Under the pieces are notes generated by a model. It saw only the letters and a program-made list of their open reading frames with translations, was not told where the DNA came from and did not search any database. This document shows, piece by piece, positions 15,830 through 24,344 of a stretch of DNA of 64,000 nucleotides (positions are counted from its first letter, which is position 1; every line of letters starts with the position of its first letter). The stretch is taken from assembly GCF_014466955.1 (NCBI RefSeq), contig NZ_AP023396.1, positions 3,720,001-3,784,000 on the forward strand, in the 5' to 3' direction. This DNA is from Nocardia wallacei. GTDB taxonomy: Bacteria > Actinomycetota > Actinomycetes > Mycobacteriales > Mycobacteriaceae. The translations under genes were made by a program, and so were the position numbers.

Positions 15830-17287
15830 ATGGAGTGGAGTTATCGGTCGGCCGTGGAACTTTCGGCCGCGTTGCGTGCTGGTGTGGTGAGCTCGGTGGA
15901 ACTGACCGAGGCGGCGATCGCGCGGATCGAGCGCGACGACAAGGCGATCAACGCCATCTGCGTGCCCGACTTCGAGCGGGCGCGCGCCGCGGCACGGCAG
16001 GCCGACGCGGCACGAGCCCGCGGCGAGGACCGCCCGCTGCTGGGCATCCCGATGACGGTCAAGGAGTCCTACAACATCGCCGGGCTGCCCACCACCTGGG
16101 GCATGCGGGAATTCGCGGACTATGTGCCGGCCGAGGACGCGGTCCAGGTGGCGCGGGTGAAGGCCGCCGGCGCGGTGGTGCTCGGCAAGACCAATGTGCC
16201 GGTGCTGCTCAAGGATTGGCAGAGCTTCAACGACATCTACGGCACGACCGGCAACCCGTGGGATCTCGACCGCACGCCGGGTGGGTCCTCCGGCGGCTCG
16301 GCGGCGGCGCTGGCGGCCGGATTCGGTGCGCTGTCCCTGGGTTCCGACCTCGCCGGTTCGCTGCGGGTGCCCGCGCATTTCTGCGGCATCTACGCACACA
16401 AGCCGTCCTTCGGATTGGTCGCCGCACGCGGTATGGTCCCGCCCGGTGTACCGGCCTTGCCGAGCGAGGGCGACCTCGCCGTCGTCGGCCCGATGGCCCG
16501 CACCGCCCGCGACCTGGCGCTGTTGCTGGACGTGATGGCCGGGCCCGACCCCCTGACCCACGGCGTCGCCTACGAGCTCGCACTGCCGCCCGCCCGGCAT
16601 CGGCGATTGCGTGACTTCCGGGTCCTGGTTCTCGACGAGCACCCGCTGCTGCCGACGGGTTCGGCCGTGCGGGCCGCGGTGACCCGCGTCGCCGACGCGC
16701 TCGCCGCCGACGGCGCCCGGGTCGAACGCCACAGTCCGCTGCTGCCCGACCTGACCGAAGCCGCCACGCTCTACACGCGGTTGATGGTGTCGAACATCGC
16801 CGCGGGGTTCCCCGCGGAGCGGTACGAACAACTGCGCGCCGCCGCGGCCACACTCGATCCCGCCGACCGCGGGCGCGACGCGGAATGGTTGCGCGCCAGC
16901 GTATTCAGCCACCGCGACTGGATCGAGGCGAACAACCGCCGCGAACAGCACCGCCACGCCTGGCGGCAACTGTTCGCCGAGTTCGACGCCGTGGTTTGCC
17001 CGATCACGCCGACCCCCGCCTTCCCCCACGACCACAACCCCGATCCGCGCCGACAGCACATCGACATCGACGGCACCGCCCACCCCTACGGCGACCAGAT
17101 GATCTGGCCCGGCGTAGCGACCATGCCCGGACTTCCCGCCACCGCCGTCCCCGCGGGCCGCTCCCCCGAGGGCCTCCCCGTCGGGGTCCAACTGATCGGC
17201 CCGATGTTCGAAGACCGCACCCCCCTACGCCTGGCCGAACTCCTGGAGCAGCGAATAGGCGGCTTCGAGGCGCCCGGCGCGCGATGA
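15830..17287 (+). CDS. Amidase signature family hydrolase
   Basis: A 485-residue amidase with the full Ser-cisSer-Lys triad: Lys78 in MTVKES, the cis-Ser in GGSSGGS (about 153) and Ser177 in GSDLAGSLRVPA. It is distinct from the amidase at 1799-3205 (different insertions, longer C-terminus). Family members cleave aliphatic or aryl amides, or fatty amides. No metabolic partner is adjacent; it stands between a TetR gene and a convergent MFS gene. The ATG at 15830 gives the usual start EWSYRSAVELSAALRAG. Confidence 0.88.
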   Translation: MEWSYRSAVELSAALRAGVVSSVELTEAAIARIERDDKAINAICVPDFERARAAARQADAARARGEDRPLLGIPMTVKESYNIAGLPTTWGMREFADYVPAEDAVQVARVKAAGAVVLGKTNVPVLLKDWQSFNDIYGTTGNPWDLDRTPGGSSGGSAAALAAGFGALSLGSDLAGSLRVPAHFCGIYAHKPSFGLVAARGMVPPGVPALPSEGDLAVVGPMARTARDLALLLDVMAGPDPLTHGVAYELALPPARHRRLRDFRVLVLDEHPLLPTGSAVRAAVTRVADALAADGARVERHSPLLPDLTEAATLYTRLMVSNIAAGFPAERYEQLRAAAATLDPADRGRDAEWLRASVFSHRDWIEANNRREQHRHAWRQLFAEFDAVVCPITPTPAFPHDHNPDPRRQHIDIDGTAHPYGDQMIWPGVATMPGLPATAVPAGRSPEGLPVGVQLIGPMFEDRTPLRLAELLEQRIGGFEAPGAR

Positions 17288-17295
17288 AAGGTAAC

Positions 17296-17333
17296 GAGCC
17301 GAGCCGGGCCGTGAACCGTGCGCCCGGCGGCTC
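17296..17333. terminator. Hairpin terminator between convergent genes
   Basis: GAGCCGAGCCGGGC (17296-17309) can pair with GCCCGGCGGCTC (17322-17333), leaving a 2-base bulge and a 12-base loop. It follows the amidase stop and overlaps the stop codon of the convergent transporter. Confidence 0.6.
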
Positions 17334-18744
17334 ATCCGCCCGTATTGGCTTCTGCCGCAGCGGTTTTCATCGCGGCGCGCGGAATCAGCAGCCCGGCGAT
17401 CACCGTGCCCACCGCGATGAGCGCGCCGCCCAGCAGGAACGCGGTGGAGTAGCCGTCGCTGAGTCCCGCCGGTGACCGGTCGCCCCCGGTGACCGTGGCG
17501 GCCACCGTGGTCAGCACGGCCAGGCCGAGTGCGCCGCCCAGCTGGCGCGAGCTGTTCAGCAGCCCCGACGCCATGCCCGCCTCCTCCCCGGCGACCCCCT
17601 GCATGGCGATGGTGCCCATGACCACGAAACTGACACCGATGCCGATGCTGGCCACGATCGAGGGACCGAGGATGTCGGTGAGGAAGGTGCCGCCCGGCCC
17701 GCCCGCGCCGAACCAGCCGATCCCGACCGCGCCGAGCAGCCCACCGGCCACGAGTGCGGTGCGGTGGCCGAACCGGTCCACCAGGACCGCCGCCAGCCGC
17801 ATCCCGACCACGGCGCCGAGCGCGAACGGCACGAAGCAGACACCGGCGATCGCGGGCGTGTACCGCAGCACCGACTGCATGTGCAGCGAGACGAAATAGA
17901 AGGCGGTCAGCTGACCGGCGGTGATCATGAAGCCGAAAACATTGGCTCCCGCGACACTTCCGTGGGCGAGCAGCCCCAGCCGCATGAGCGGTTCCCGGAC
18001 CCGCGTCTCCACCACGATGAACGCCGCCAGCAGCACTACGCCGCCGGCGAGCGTCCCGATCGTCACAGCCGAGGCCCAGCCCTGCTCGTCGGTGCGGACC
18101 ACGCCGAGAATCAGCAGCAGCATCGCGGCGGTGACCAGCAGCGCGCCGACGATATCCAGTCGCGGCCGCGTGCCCTCGACCGCTCCGCCGATGCCGCGCA
18201 CGGCCGTGGCCAGCGCGGCGACGACGATCGGCACGTTGATCAGCAGCACCCACCGCCAATCGGCGAAGTCGGTGAGCAGACCGCTGGCCACCACCCCCAG
18301 CGCCCCGCCGAGCATGGTCGCGGCCGCCCACATGCCCACCGCCTTGGTGCGCGCGGGTCCCTCCTCGAAGGTGACGGTGATCAGCGCCAACGACAGCGGT
18401 GACAGCGCGGCCGCGCCCAGACCCTGCACCGCCCGCGCGCCGATGAGCACCGACTCGTGGGTGGCCAACCCACCCGCGAGGCTGGCCGCGCCGAACAGCA
18501 CCAGCCCCGCGACCATCGTGCGGCGGCGGCCGATCACGTCACCGAGCCGGCCACCCAGCAGCAGGAATCCGCCGAACACCACGGTGTAGGCGTTGACGAC
18601 CCATTGCAGCGTGGTGGCCGACAGTCCGAACTCGCCCTGGATCGCCGGTAACGCCACATTCACCACGGACAGATCCAGAGAGACCATGAACTGCACGATC
18701 ACCACGGTTGCCAGCACGGCGGCCGGTTTGTTCGATTGCGACAT
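17332..18744 (-). CDS. DHA2-family (14-TM) MFS drug-type exporter
   Basis: A 470-residue MFS permease with about 14 membrane segments, of the drug:H+ antiporter-2 family (EmrB/QacA-like). Markers are the N-terminal SLDLSVVNVALPAIQ and QWVVNAYTVVFGGFLLLGGRLGDVIGRRR. It probably exports hydrophobic drugs or antibiotics from the cytoplasm. The start ATG 18744 follows GGAGAGG. Its upstream region (18745-18800) is AT-rich for this genome and probably holds its promoter. No regulator is directly next to it. Confidence 0.88.
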   Translation of the reverse strand: MSQSNKPAAVLATVVIVQFMVSLDLSVVNVALPAIQGEFGLSATTLQWVVNAYTVVFGGFLLLGGRLGDVIGRRRTMVAGLVLFGAASLAGGLATHESVLIGARAVQGLGAAALSPLSLALITVTFEEGPARTKAVGMWAAATMLGGALGVVASGLLTDFADWRWVLLINVPIVVAALATAVRGIGGAVEGTRPRLDIVGALLVTAAMLLLILGVVRTDEQGWASAVTIGTLAGGVVLLAAFIVVETRVREPLMRLGLLAHGSVAGANVFGFMITAGQLTAFYFVSLHMQSVLRYTPAIAGVCFVPFALGAVVGMRLAAVLVDRFGHRTALVAGGLLGAVGIGWFGAGGPGGTFLTDILGPSIVASIGIGVSFVVMGTIAMQGVAGEEAGMASGLLNSSRQLGGALGLAVLTTVAATVTGGDRSPAGLSDGYSTAFLLGGALIAVGTVIAGLLIPRAAMKTAAAEANTGG

Positions 18745-18986
18745 CTGCCTCTCCAGAACTGCTGCACGCTTTTAGTAACGTGTCTTTTTAATATGGCTAG
18801 CACAGCCCGGCACCCCTGTCGAGAGCGCGGATGGCGACCCTCCACCGATCGAAAACGGATGCGAGGCATCGACTCCGGGCCGCACAGCGCCTCGCAGCGG
18901 GCACGACCAGGTTCGCCGTGTCGGCCCGAGCGGCCGGCGCAGAGCTGGTGGCGAGGCGAAATCCGTTGCCGGGCTTGGTGATTCCG

Positions 18987-19490
18987 TTATGCCGGTGGCG
19001 GGCTGATCCGGCCGTTGTGGAAGGCGGTGAACAGCCAGTGGCCGTCGCGCTTGATCGCGGTGCGGGTCTGGATGGACAGGTCTTGCGGGCGGCATTCGGT
19101 CGCTCCGGGACGGAGAACGCATACACCGCTGGAGATCACGATCGCCAGGTCCGGTGACAGGAACCTGACCCGGCGATCCTGTGCCGGTCGCACGCGGGTG
19201 CCTGCCATGAAGGTGTCGAACCCTTGCTGCATGCTCTCGGCGATCGCTCGGCGGCCGTGAATGTGCTCGCCGGTGACGGCCACGAAATCGGCGTCCTCGG
19301 TGAACGTGGCGGCGAACCCCCTGCCGTCGGCCCGCTCCCAGGCGTGCCACTGCCGCTGTTCCAGGTCCGCGAGCGCCGCCTCGTCACCCGCATCCGCCCC
19401 GCCGGAGCCCGAGCCGTCTCCCGAACATGCCGTCACGGCCGCCGACGTCAGCGCGGCCAGCGCGACGGCGAGGTACACGGTCTTACGCAT
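18987..19490 (-). CDS. SnoaL/NTF2-like (SgcJ/EcaC) lipoprotein
   Basis: A 167-residue lipoprotein. The signal peptide ends at a lipobox AVTAC (Cys22), followed by a Gly/Ser linker and an NTF2-like cone domain: LEQRQWHAWERADGRGFAATFTEDADFVAVTGEHIHGRRAIAES, typical of SgcJ/EcaC proteins. Such domains bind small hydrophobic molecules; enzymatic function is unproven. The start at 19490 is chosen for its GGGAG site and signal peptide. It is divergent from a TetR gene over an operator array, so it is the likely TetR target. Confidence 0.85.
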   Translation of the reverse strand: MRKTVYLAVALAALTSAAVTACSGDGSGSGGADAGDEAALADLEQRQWHAWERADGRGFAATFTEDADFVAVTGEHIHGRRAIAESMQQGFDTFMAGTRVRPAQDRRVRFLSPDLAIVISSGVCVLRPGATECRPQDLSIQTRTAIKRDGHWLFTAFHNGRISPPPA

Positions 19491-19507
19491 AACACACTCC
19501 CGATTCT

Positions 19508-19538
19508 TAGAGTCCAACTCTAGACTCTAACTCTAGAG
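19508..19538. promoter_or_regulatory. TetR operator array of CTCTA/TAGAG half-sites
   Basis: TAGAGT-CCA-ACTCTA (19508-19522) is a perfect palindrome. It is followed by TAGACTCTA (19521-19529) and CTCTAGAG (19531-19538), so the same half-site recurs in both orientations within 31 bases. It lies between the lipoprotein start (19490) and the TetR start (19553), overlapping both ribosome-site regions. Confidence 0.7.
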
Positions 19539-19552
19539 ATAAACTCCAGTCC

Positions 19553-20203
19553 ATGACGGCCAGAAAACAGAGCGCACGGGCACGGCAGACCCGCCGCCGC
19601 ATCCTCGACGCGGCGGCGGAACTGTTCATCCGGGACGGTTACGGCGCGACCACTCTGCAGGCCATCGCCGACCGCGCCGGCGTGTCGGTCCAGTCCGTCT
19701 ACTTCGTCTTCGGCAACAAGCGCACGCTGTTGCGGGAACTGGTCCGAACGACCGTGACCGGCGACGACGAGAACACGACCGTGCGCGAACAGCAATGGTT
19801 CGACGACGCCCTGGCGGCGGGCACGGCCCCCGACCTCTTGCGGGCAGCGGTCCACGAAGGCCGGCTGATTCTCGACCGGGTCGCACCCATCGCCAAAGTG
19901 GTGGACACCGCGATCGCGACCGATTCCGAGGTCAAGGCGGCACTGAACCAGGACGGCAACAGCAGATACACCAACATCCACACGGTGGCCGACGCCCTGG
20001 CCGGCAAACCGGGGTTCGCCACGGGTATCACGACCGAGGCCGCCGCCGACGTGCTGTACTGCCTGCTCAGCCCCGAGCTCTACCTCTTGTTCGTCCGTGA
20101 CCGCGGCTGGTCGCCGGAGCGGTGGGAGAAATGGACCTACCTCACCCTGTGCGCCCGCCTCTGCGACCCGTCCGTCCCGACCGAGAACGACTCGGCCCCT
20201 TGA
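19553..20203 (+). CDS. TetR/AcrR-family regulator
   Basis: A 216-residue TetR protein: RQTRRRILDAAAELFIRDGYGATTLQAIADRAGVSVQSVYFVFGNKRTLL is the DNA-binding part (16-65, broken here by the turn), and the rest is the helical ligand domain with WSPERWEKWTYLTL near the C-terminus. It is divergent from the SnoaL-like lipoprotein gene and probably represses both through the array at 19508-19538. No strong ribosome site is seen before ATG 19553, so translation may start near the transcript end. Confidence 0.85.
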   Translation: MTARKQSARARQTRRRILDAAAELFIRDGYGATTLQAIADRAGVSVQSVYFVFGNKRTLLRELVRTTVTGDDENTTVREQQWFDDALAAGTAPDLLRAAVHEGRLILDRVAPIAKVVDTAIATDSEVKAALNQDGNSRYTNIHTVADALAGKPGFATGITTEAAADVLYCLLSPELYLLFVRDRGWSPERWEKWTYLTLCARLCDPSVPTENDSAP

Positions 20204-20514
20204 TGAACCGCTCCGCACTGCGCTTCGCGAACGGATGGTCGGATCGCCACCGAAGCGCGAGGACCACCGTCACCGGCCGCGCGGCCGCTACTCGGTGGGG
20301 ATGTCGTCGACGACGGTGTCCAGATGTGCCGAGGGGTCGTCGACGAGGCGTCGCGGGACAGTGGCCCGTGTACCAAAAACCCGGTGCCACAGCCGAATTC
20401 GAGCATTCCCGGCATGATCACGGCTCGGAGCGCGCCGAGCCCGGCGTGAAGTCGAACCTCGGCGCGAGACTGGAGCGAAAATGTTGACCGAAATCGGCCC
20501 GTAGGCCTGATGTG
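20204..20514. other. Non-coding gap next to tRNA-Leu with a possible gene remnant
   Basis: A 311-base gap. On the minus strand one frame reads LWHRVFGTRATVPRRLV and on to a clean stop at 20288, which looks like a protein C-terminus, but no start or recognisable domain is found between it and the tRNA. It may be the tail of a gene destroyed near the tRNA, or chance in GC-rich DNA. No terminator or repeat is evident. Confidence 0.3.
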
Positions 20515-20600
20515 TGTCCGGAGGGGGACTTGAACCCCCACGCCCATTAATAGGGCACTAGCACCTCAAGCTAGCGCGTCTGCCATTCCGCCACCCGGAC
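20515..20600 (-). tRNA. tRNA-Leu (anticodon GAG)
   Basis: Read on the minus strand: acceptor GTCCGGG/TCCGGAC with discriminator A, anticodon arm CTAGC-TTGAGGT-GCTAG giving anticodon GAG, a long variable arm typical of class II tRNAs, and T arm GGGGG-TTCAAGT-CCCCC. The length is 86 nt and the CCA end is not encoded. It decodes CUC/CUU leucine codons. Confidence 0.95.
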
Positions 20601-20701
20601 CGGTGGTGCTCAGCAAGGTTATCGGATCCGGTCGCAAGGTCCAAATCACGGTTGTTCGTGCAGGTCCTCGGTGATCCGATTGCTGAGCGCCGCCGCGAGT
20701 T

Positions 20702-21016
20702 CTAGTTCTTGACGGCCTCGAGCAGCGCGGCCCGCTGGCGCGAACCCAGTCCGCCGATCCGACGGTCGGCGGGGATCTCCGCTTCGTCCATCAGCTTGGC
20801 GGCCTTCACGGGGCCGATGCCGGGCAGCGCCTTGATGACGGCCGCGACCTTGGTCTTCTTGACGAGATCTTCCTTGTCGGCCCGCTCGAGCACCTTCGAC
20901 AGGGAGATCTTGCCCTTGCGGACCTCCTCGATCAGTTCCGACCGGGCCTTGCGGACCGCGGCCGCCTTGGCCAGCGCAGCGTTGCGTTGCTCGGCGGTCA
21001 TGGTGGGAAGTGCCAT
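20702..21016 (-). CDS. mihF: Mycobacterial-type integration host factor (mIHF), probable paralogue
   Basis: A 104-residue basic DNA-binding protein with the mIHF layout: MALPxxTxEQRxAALxKAAAxRxAR N-terminal helix and a helix-two-turns-helix part with LPGIGPVKAAKLM, then GGLGSRQRAALLE. mIHF bends and compacts DNA and was found as the host factor for mycobacteriophage L5 integration. The usual locus is between pyrF and gmk; here it stands alone beside a tRNA and an F420 enzyme, and its middle part (KGKISLSKVLERADKE) diverges from the classical protein. I infer it is a second copy. Confidence 0.85.
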   Translation of the reverse strand: MALPTMTAEQRNAALAKAAAVRKARSELIEEVRKGKISLSKVLERADKEDLVKKTKVAAVIKALPGIGPVKAAKLMDEAEIPADRRIGGLGSRQRAALLEAVKN

Positions 21017-21265
21017 GTCTACTACCTTTCGCTCGTTCGCTGGAACCTCAACGGCACCGATTGAACATCACCGGAGCCCCGGTGGTGGTTCGACACACCG
21101 CGAGGATAATCGCGGTCGCGAGCGTTTCGCGACCGCGAACGACCGTGGATGCGGGTGATTTGCCAGGCGCGCGACGGTTGCCGCCGCGCCGATCGGCCGC
21201 GACAGTGGACAGCGGTGTCGCGGCCGTACCCGGCCGCGGCCTGTCGACATGCGAAGGAGACGTCC

Positions 21266-22258
21266 GTGCGCTTCGGCATTTTCATCCCGCAGGGCTGGCG
21301 GCTGGACCTGGTCGGCATCGACCCCGCGGCGCAGTGGGGAGTGATGCGCGAGCTGGCTCAGCGCGCCGACGCGGGCGAGGCCTGGGAGTCGCTGTGGGTG
21401 TACGACCACTTCCACACCGTGCCGGTGCCGACCGAGGAGGCCACCCACGAGGCGTGGACACTGATGTCGGCGTTCGCGGCGGTCACCTCCCGGATCCGGC
21501 TGGGCCAGATGTGTACCGCGATGAGCTACCGCAATCCGGCCTATCTGGCGAAGGTGGCCGCCACCGTGGACCTGATCTCGGGCGGCCGGGTCGAGATGGG
21601 CATCGGCGGCGGCTGGTACGAGCACGAGTGGCGCGCCTACGGGTACGGATTCCCTTCCGCCGGTGAGCGTTTGGCCCGCCTCGACGAGGGCGTGCAGATC
21701 TTCCGGCAGGCGTGGACCACCGGTTCGGCGACCCTCGACGGCAAGCACTATCAGGTGAACGGCGCCATCGTGCGGCCGCTGCCCGCGCAGCCGGACGGCA
21801 TCCCGCTGTGGATCGCCGGCGGCGGCGAGAAGAAGACGCTGCGCATCGCGGCGAAGTACGCCGCCTACACCAACTTCAGCGGCGACCCCGAGGGTTTCGC
21901 GCACAAGTCGGAGATCCTGCGCGCGCATTGCGCCGATGTCGGCACCGATTTCGACGCGATCGTGCGCTCCTCGAATTTCAATGTCGCGATCGGCCGCACC
22001 GCGGCCGAGGTGGAGGACCGCATCGCCGCCCAGATCGCCCGCCTGGCCCCGTTTCTCGGCGCCGAACAGGCCGAGGCGCAGGTCGACCAGATGTTCCGGG
22101 GCACCGCGGCGGTCGGGACACCCGAGCAGATCGTCGAAAACCTCACGCGCGTCCGCGATCTCGGCCTCGGCTACGCCATCCTGAACTTCCCCGAGGCGGC
22201 CTACGACACCTCCGGTATCGAACTGTTCGAGCGCGAGGTGATCCCCGCCCTGCGCTGA
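21266..22258 (+). CDS. LLM-class F420-dependent oxidoreductase
   Basis: A 330-residue luciferase-like enzyme: VRFGIFIPQGW start, LWVYDHFHTVPVP, TSRIRLGQMCTAMSYRNPAYLAK, and GIGGGWYEHEWRAYGYGFP, signatures of an F420-binding subfamily. It probably reduces or oxidises a small organic substrate with F420; the substrate is unknown. The GTG at 21266 follows GAAGGAGA. The upstream 250 bases separate it from the divergent mIHF gene. Downstream lies a tandem-repeat spacer before the next gene. Confidence 0.88.
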   Translation: MRFGIFIPQGWRLDLVGIDPAAQWGVMRELAQRADAGEAWESLWVYDHFHTVPVPTEEATHEAWTLMSAFAAVTSRIRLGQMCTAMSYRNPAYLAKVAATVDLISGGRVEMGIGGGWYEHEWRAYGYGFPSAGERLARLDEGVQIFRQAWTTGSATLDGKHYQVNGAIVRPLPAQPDGIPLWIAGGGEKKTLRIAAKYAAYTNFSGDPEGFAHKSEILRAHCADVGTDFDAIVRSSNFNVAIGRTAAEVEDRIAAQIARLAPFLGAEQAEAQVDQMFRGTAAVGTPEQIVENLTRVRDLGLGYAILNFPEAAYDTSGIELFEREVIPALR

Positions 22259-22277
22259 CCAGGGCCCGGCGCACCAC

Positions 22278-22461
22278 CCGATATCGTCCCGGCGCGGAAC
22301 AGAAGCGCCGTACCCGATGCCGTCCGGAGCGGAAGGGAGAAGCGCCACATCCGATGCCGTCCGGAGCGGAGGAGAGAAGCGCCGCACCCGATATCGTCCG
22401 GAGCCGAAGGGAGAAGCGCATCGCCCCGGGTGTCGTCCAGCGCGGAAAGGAGAAACGTGGC
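22278..22461 (+). repeat. Five tandem copies of a ~37-bp unit carrying Shine-Dalgarno-like cores
   Basis: Units begin near 22278, 22314, 22351, 22388 and 22425 with CCGATRYCGTCC and continue with GGAGCGGAAGGGAGAAGCGC or variants. Spacing is 36-37 bp, and the copies differ at a few positions. Each unit contains a purine run (GGAAGGGAGAA type); the run in the last copy is the ribosome site of the gene that starts at 22457. The array fills the spacer between two same-strand genes. Confidence 0.85.
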
Positions 22462-22657
22462 CGAGCAGCGAGACGCCGTGGCGGTGCTGGAGCGCTGGAC
22501 CGGGTCCGGCGGCATCTGGCGGGTGCTGAGCCGCCGCCCGGGGCAGATCGTGGTGGGCCTGTACGACTGCGCCGGTGGCACCGAGGTGGATCGGCTGACC
22601 TCCGACGACCCGGCCCTGCGGCGCTATCTCGGCGACCGGGCCAGCAGCGAGGACTGA
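22457..22657 (+). CDS. Small conserved-type hypothetical protein, 66 residues
   Basis: The frame starts at GTG 22457, just after GGAAAGGAGAAAC, and encodes a small mixed alpha/beta protein: VAEQRDAVAVLERWTG, then IWRVLSRRPGQIVVGLYDCAGGTEVDRLTSDDPALRRYLG. I do not recognise a function; proteins of this length and pattern occur in other Nocardia-like genomes as hypotheticals. It ends 4 bases before the stop of the convergent monooxygenase gene. The ribosome site and codon usage support it as real. Confidence 0.7.
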   Translation: MAEQRDAVAVLERWTGSGGIWRVLSRRPGQIVVGLYDCAGGTEVDRLTSDDPALRRYLGDRASSED

Positions 22658-22661
22658 GCCC

Positions 22662-24179
22662 CTACCGCGCCCGATCCGGACGGCCGAACCACCGCGACAG
22701 CGCCTCTCCGAGCCCCTCTCCCCCGGTATCGGACGCCCATGCCACGAATCCGTCCGGCCGCACCAGCAACGCCGAAAGCTCGCGCGGCTGAGCGGGTTTC
22801 GCGCAGACCACCCGCACGCACGAGGACCAGGGGGCGGCGAGCGCGCGCAGGCCGGGATCATCGGCGAGATCCAGCAGCAGCGCGCGGCCGTCACCGCAGT
22901 GCTCGCCGAGCCGGGTACCGTCGGACAGCTCGATATCGGGCGCGGTCGCGCCGACCAGGGCGTGCCCGCCACCGAGGTCGTAGCGGTGCAGGATCCCCGA
23001 GATCTTCTTGAACACCGCCGTCGCGCCGTCGCGCGTGTCCAGCAGCTCCCGCATCACCTTGCGCATCGCGCGGCTGCGCTCGTCCGGCCGCATCACCGCG
23101 ACCTGCGCCCGCGTCCACTCCAGCACCCATTCCCCGACCGGATGCCGTTCGGCGGTATAGGTGTCCAGCAGGTCGACCGGCGACCGGCCCGCGACTACCG
23201 CCGCCAGTTTCCAGCCGAGATTCATCGCGTCCCCGATGCCCAGGTTCAGGCCCTGCCCGCCGAACGGCGAGTGCACATGCGCCGCATCACCGGCGAGCAG
23301 CACCCGCCCGCGGCGGTAGTCGGTGGCCTGGCGGGTGTTGTCGCTGAATCGGGTCGCCGAGTGCAGGGCCGTGATCCGCACCGGGACACCGGACACCTTG
23401 CGCAGGCTCGCCTGCAGCTCACCGGCGGTGACCGGGGCGTTGCGATCGCGCGGCGGGCCGTCGACCTCGACGGTGAGGAAGCGCCCCGGGATCGGGCCGT
23501 AGGCGTAGACGCCGTTGTCGGTGGTGTGCCAGCCGGGGCGCAGGCCCTCGGTGTCCGCCAGTTCCGCCACCGCCTGATACCCGGTGACCACCGGATCGAG
23601 GCCGGGGAACTCGAAACCCGCGAGCTTGCGGACCAGACTGCGGCCACCGTCGCAGCCGACCAGCCAGTCGGCGCGAATCACGGTGTCGCCCAACCAGATC
23701 GTGACACAGTCGCCGTCGTCGGTGAATCCGGTCAGTTCCACCTGCCGCCGGATCTCGACGCCCAGCTCGGCCGCCCGGTCGCCGAGGATCTGCTCCACAT
23801 CCTGCTGCGGGACGAACGGCGACCCCTCGATCGGGCCGAGTTCGGCGAAGACCGGATCGTCGGCATCGATGAGCGACCCGTCCAAGAACATTCCGGCGAA
23901 ATGCCCGCCGAAGCGCCGCGGCTGCTCACCCGCCCGGCCTGTGAACCGCTGCATCGCCGCGACGTGCACGGCCCGCCGCTCGTTCAGCCGCGGCAGCAGC
24001 CCCCGCCGGTAGAACGCCTGCAGGGTCGGTACATTGACGCCGCCCGCCTTGAGCGTCGGGTCGATCTCGGGCAGCCGTTCCACCACCAGCACGTCCACCC
24101 CCGCCAGCCGCAGTTCGCACGCCAGCAACAGTCCCACGGGCCCGGCCCCGGCCACCACCACATCGAATGTCTCGGTCAT
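22662..24179 (-). CDS. FAD-dependent aromatic monooxygenase (group A, Rox/PgaE-like)
   Basis: A 505-residue flavoprotein hydroxylase. The dinucleotide fold GAGPVGLLLACELRLAGVD begins near residue 11, a DG motif (LVGCDGGRS) lies at about 170, and the second FAD motif GRVLLAGDAAHVHSPFGGQG at about 285. The last 120 residues form the thioredoxin-like tail seen in PgaE, pentachlorophenol monooxygenase and rifampicin monooxygenase (Rox). It hydroxylates an aromatic or polyketide substrate using NADPH and O2. Rifampicin is one possible substrate, not provable from sequence. It is divergent from a Sel1-repeat gene over 165 bases. Confidence 0.85.
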   Translation of the reverse strand: MTETFDVVVAGAGPVGLLLACELRLAGVDVLVVERLPEIDPTLKAGGVNVPTLQAFYRRGLLPRLNERRAVHVAAMQRFTGRAGEQPRRFGGHFAGMFLDGSLIDADDPVFAELGPIEGSPFVPQQDVEQILGDRAAELGVEIRRQVELTGFTDDGDCVTIWLGDTVIRADWLVGCDGGRSLVRKLAGFEFPGLDPVVTGYQAVAELADTEGLRPGWHTTDNGVYAYGPIPGRFLTVEVDGPPRDRNAPVTAGELQASLRKVSGVPVRITALHSATRFSDNTRQATDYRRGRVLLAGDAAHVHSPFGGQGLNLGIGDAMNLGWKLAAVVAGRSPVDLLDTYTAERHPVGEWVLEWTRAQVAVMRPDERSRAMRKVMRELLDTRDGATAVFKKISGILHRYDLGGGHALVGATAPDIELSDGTRLGEHCGDGRALLLDLADDPGLRALAAPWSSCVRVVCAKPAQPRELSALLVRPDGFVAWASDTGGEGLGEALSRWFGRPDRAR

Positions 24180-24344
24180 GGAATCGAGCGTGCCGCTGGC
24201 CGATTGCGCCGGACTTGCGTGCGGCTTGCGTCGTGCTCGCAAACCCGTCGGCCGCACCGGTTCTCGGTTGTTGGGGAACGGAATTGTCTGGCAGACTCCG
24301 TATGCCCGACTCCACCCGAGCAGTTCCGGCGAAAGGCGGACACG

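Noticed and set aside
22278..22461. CRISPR array
   Set aside because: Units are contiguous with no unique spacers; it is a tandem repeat.
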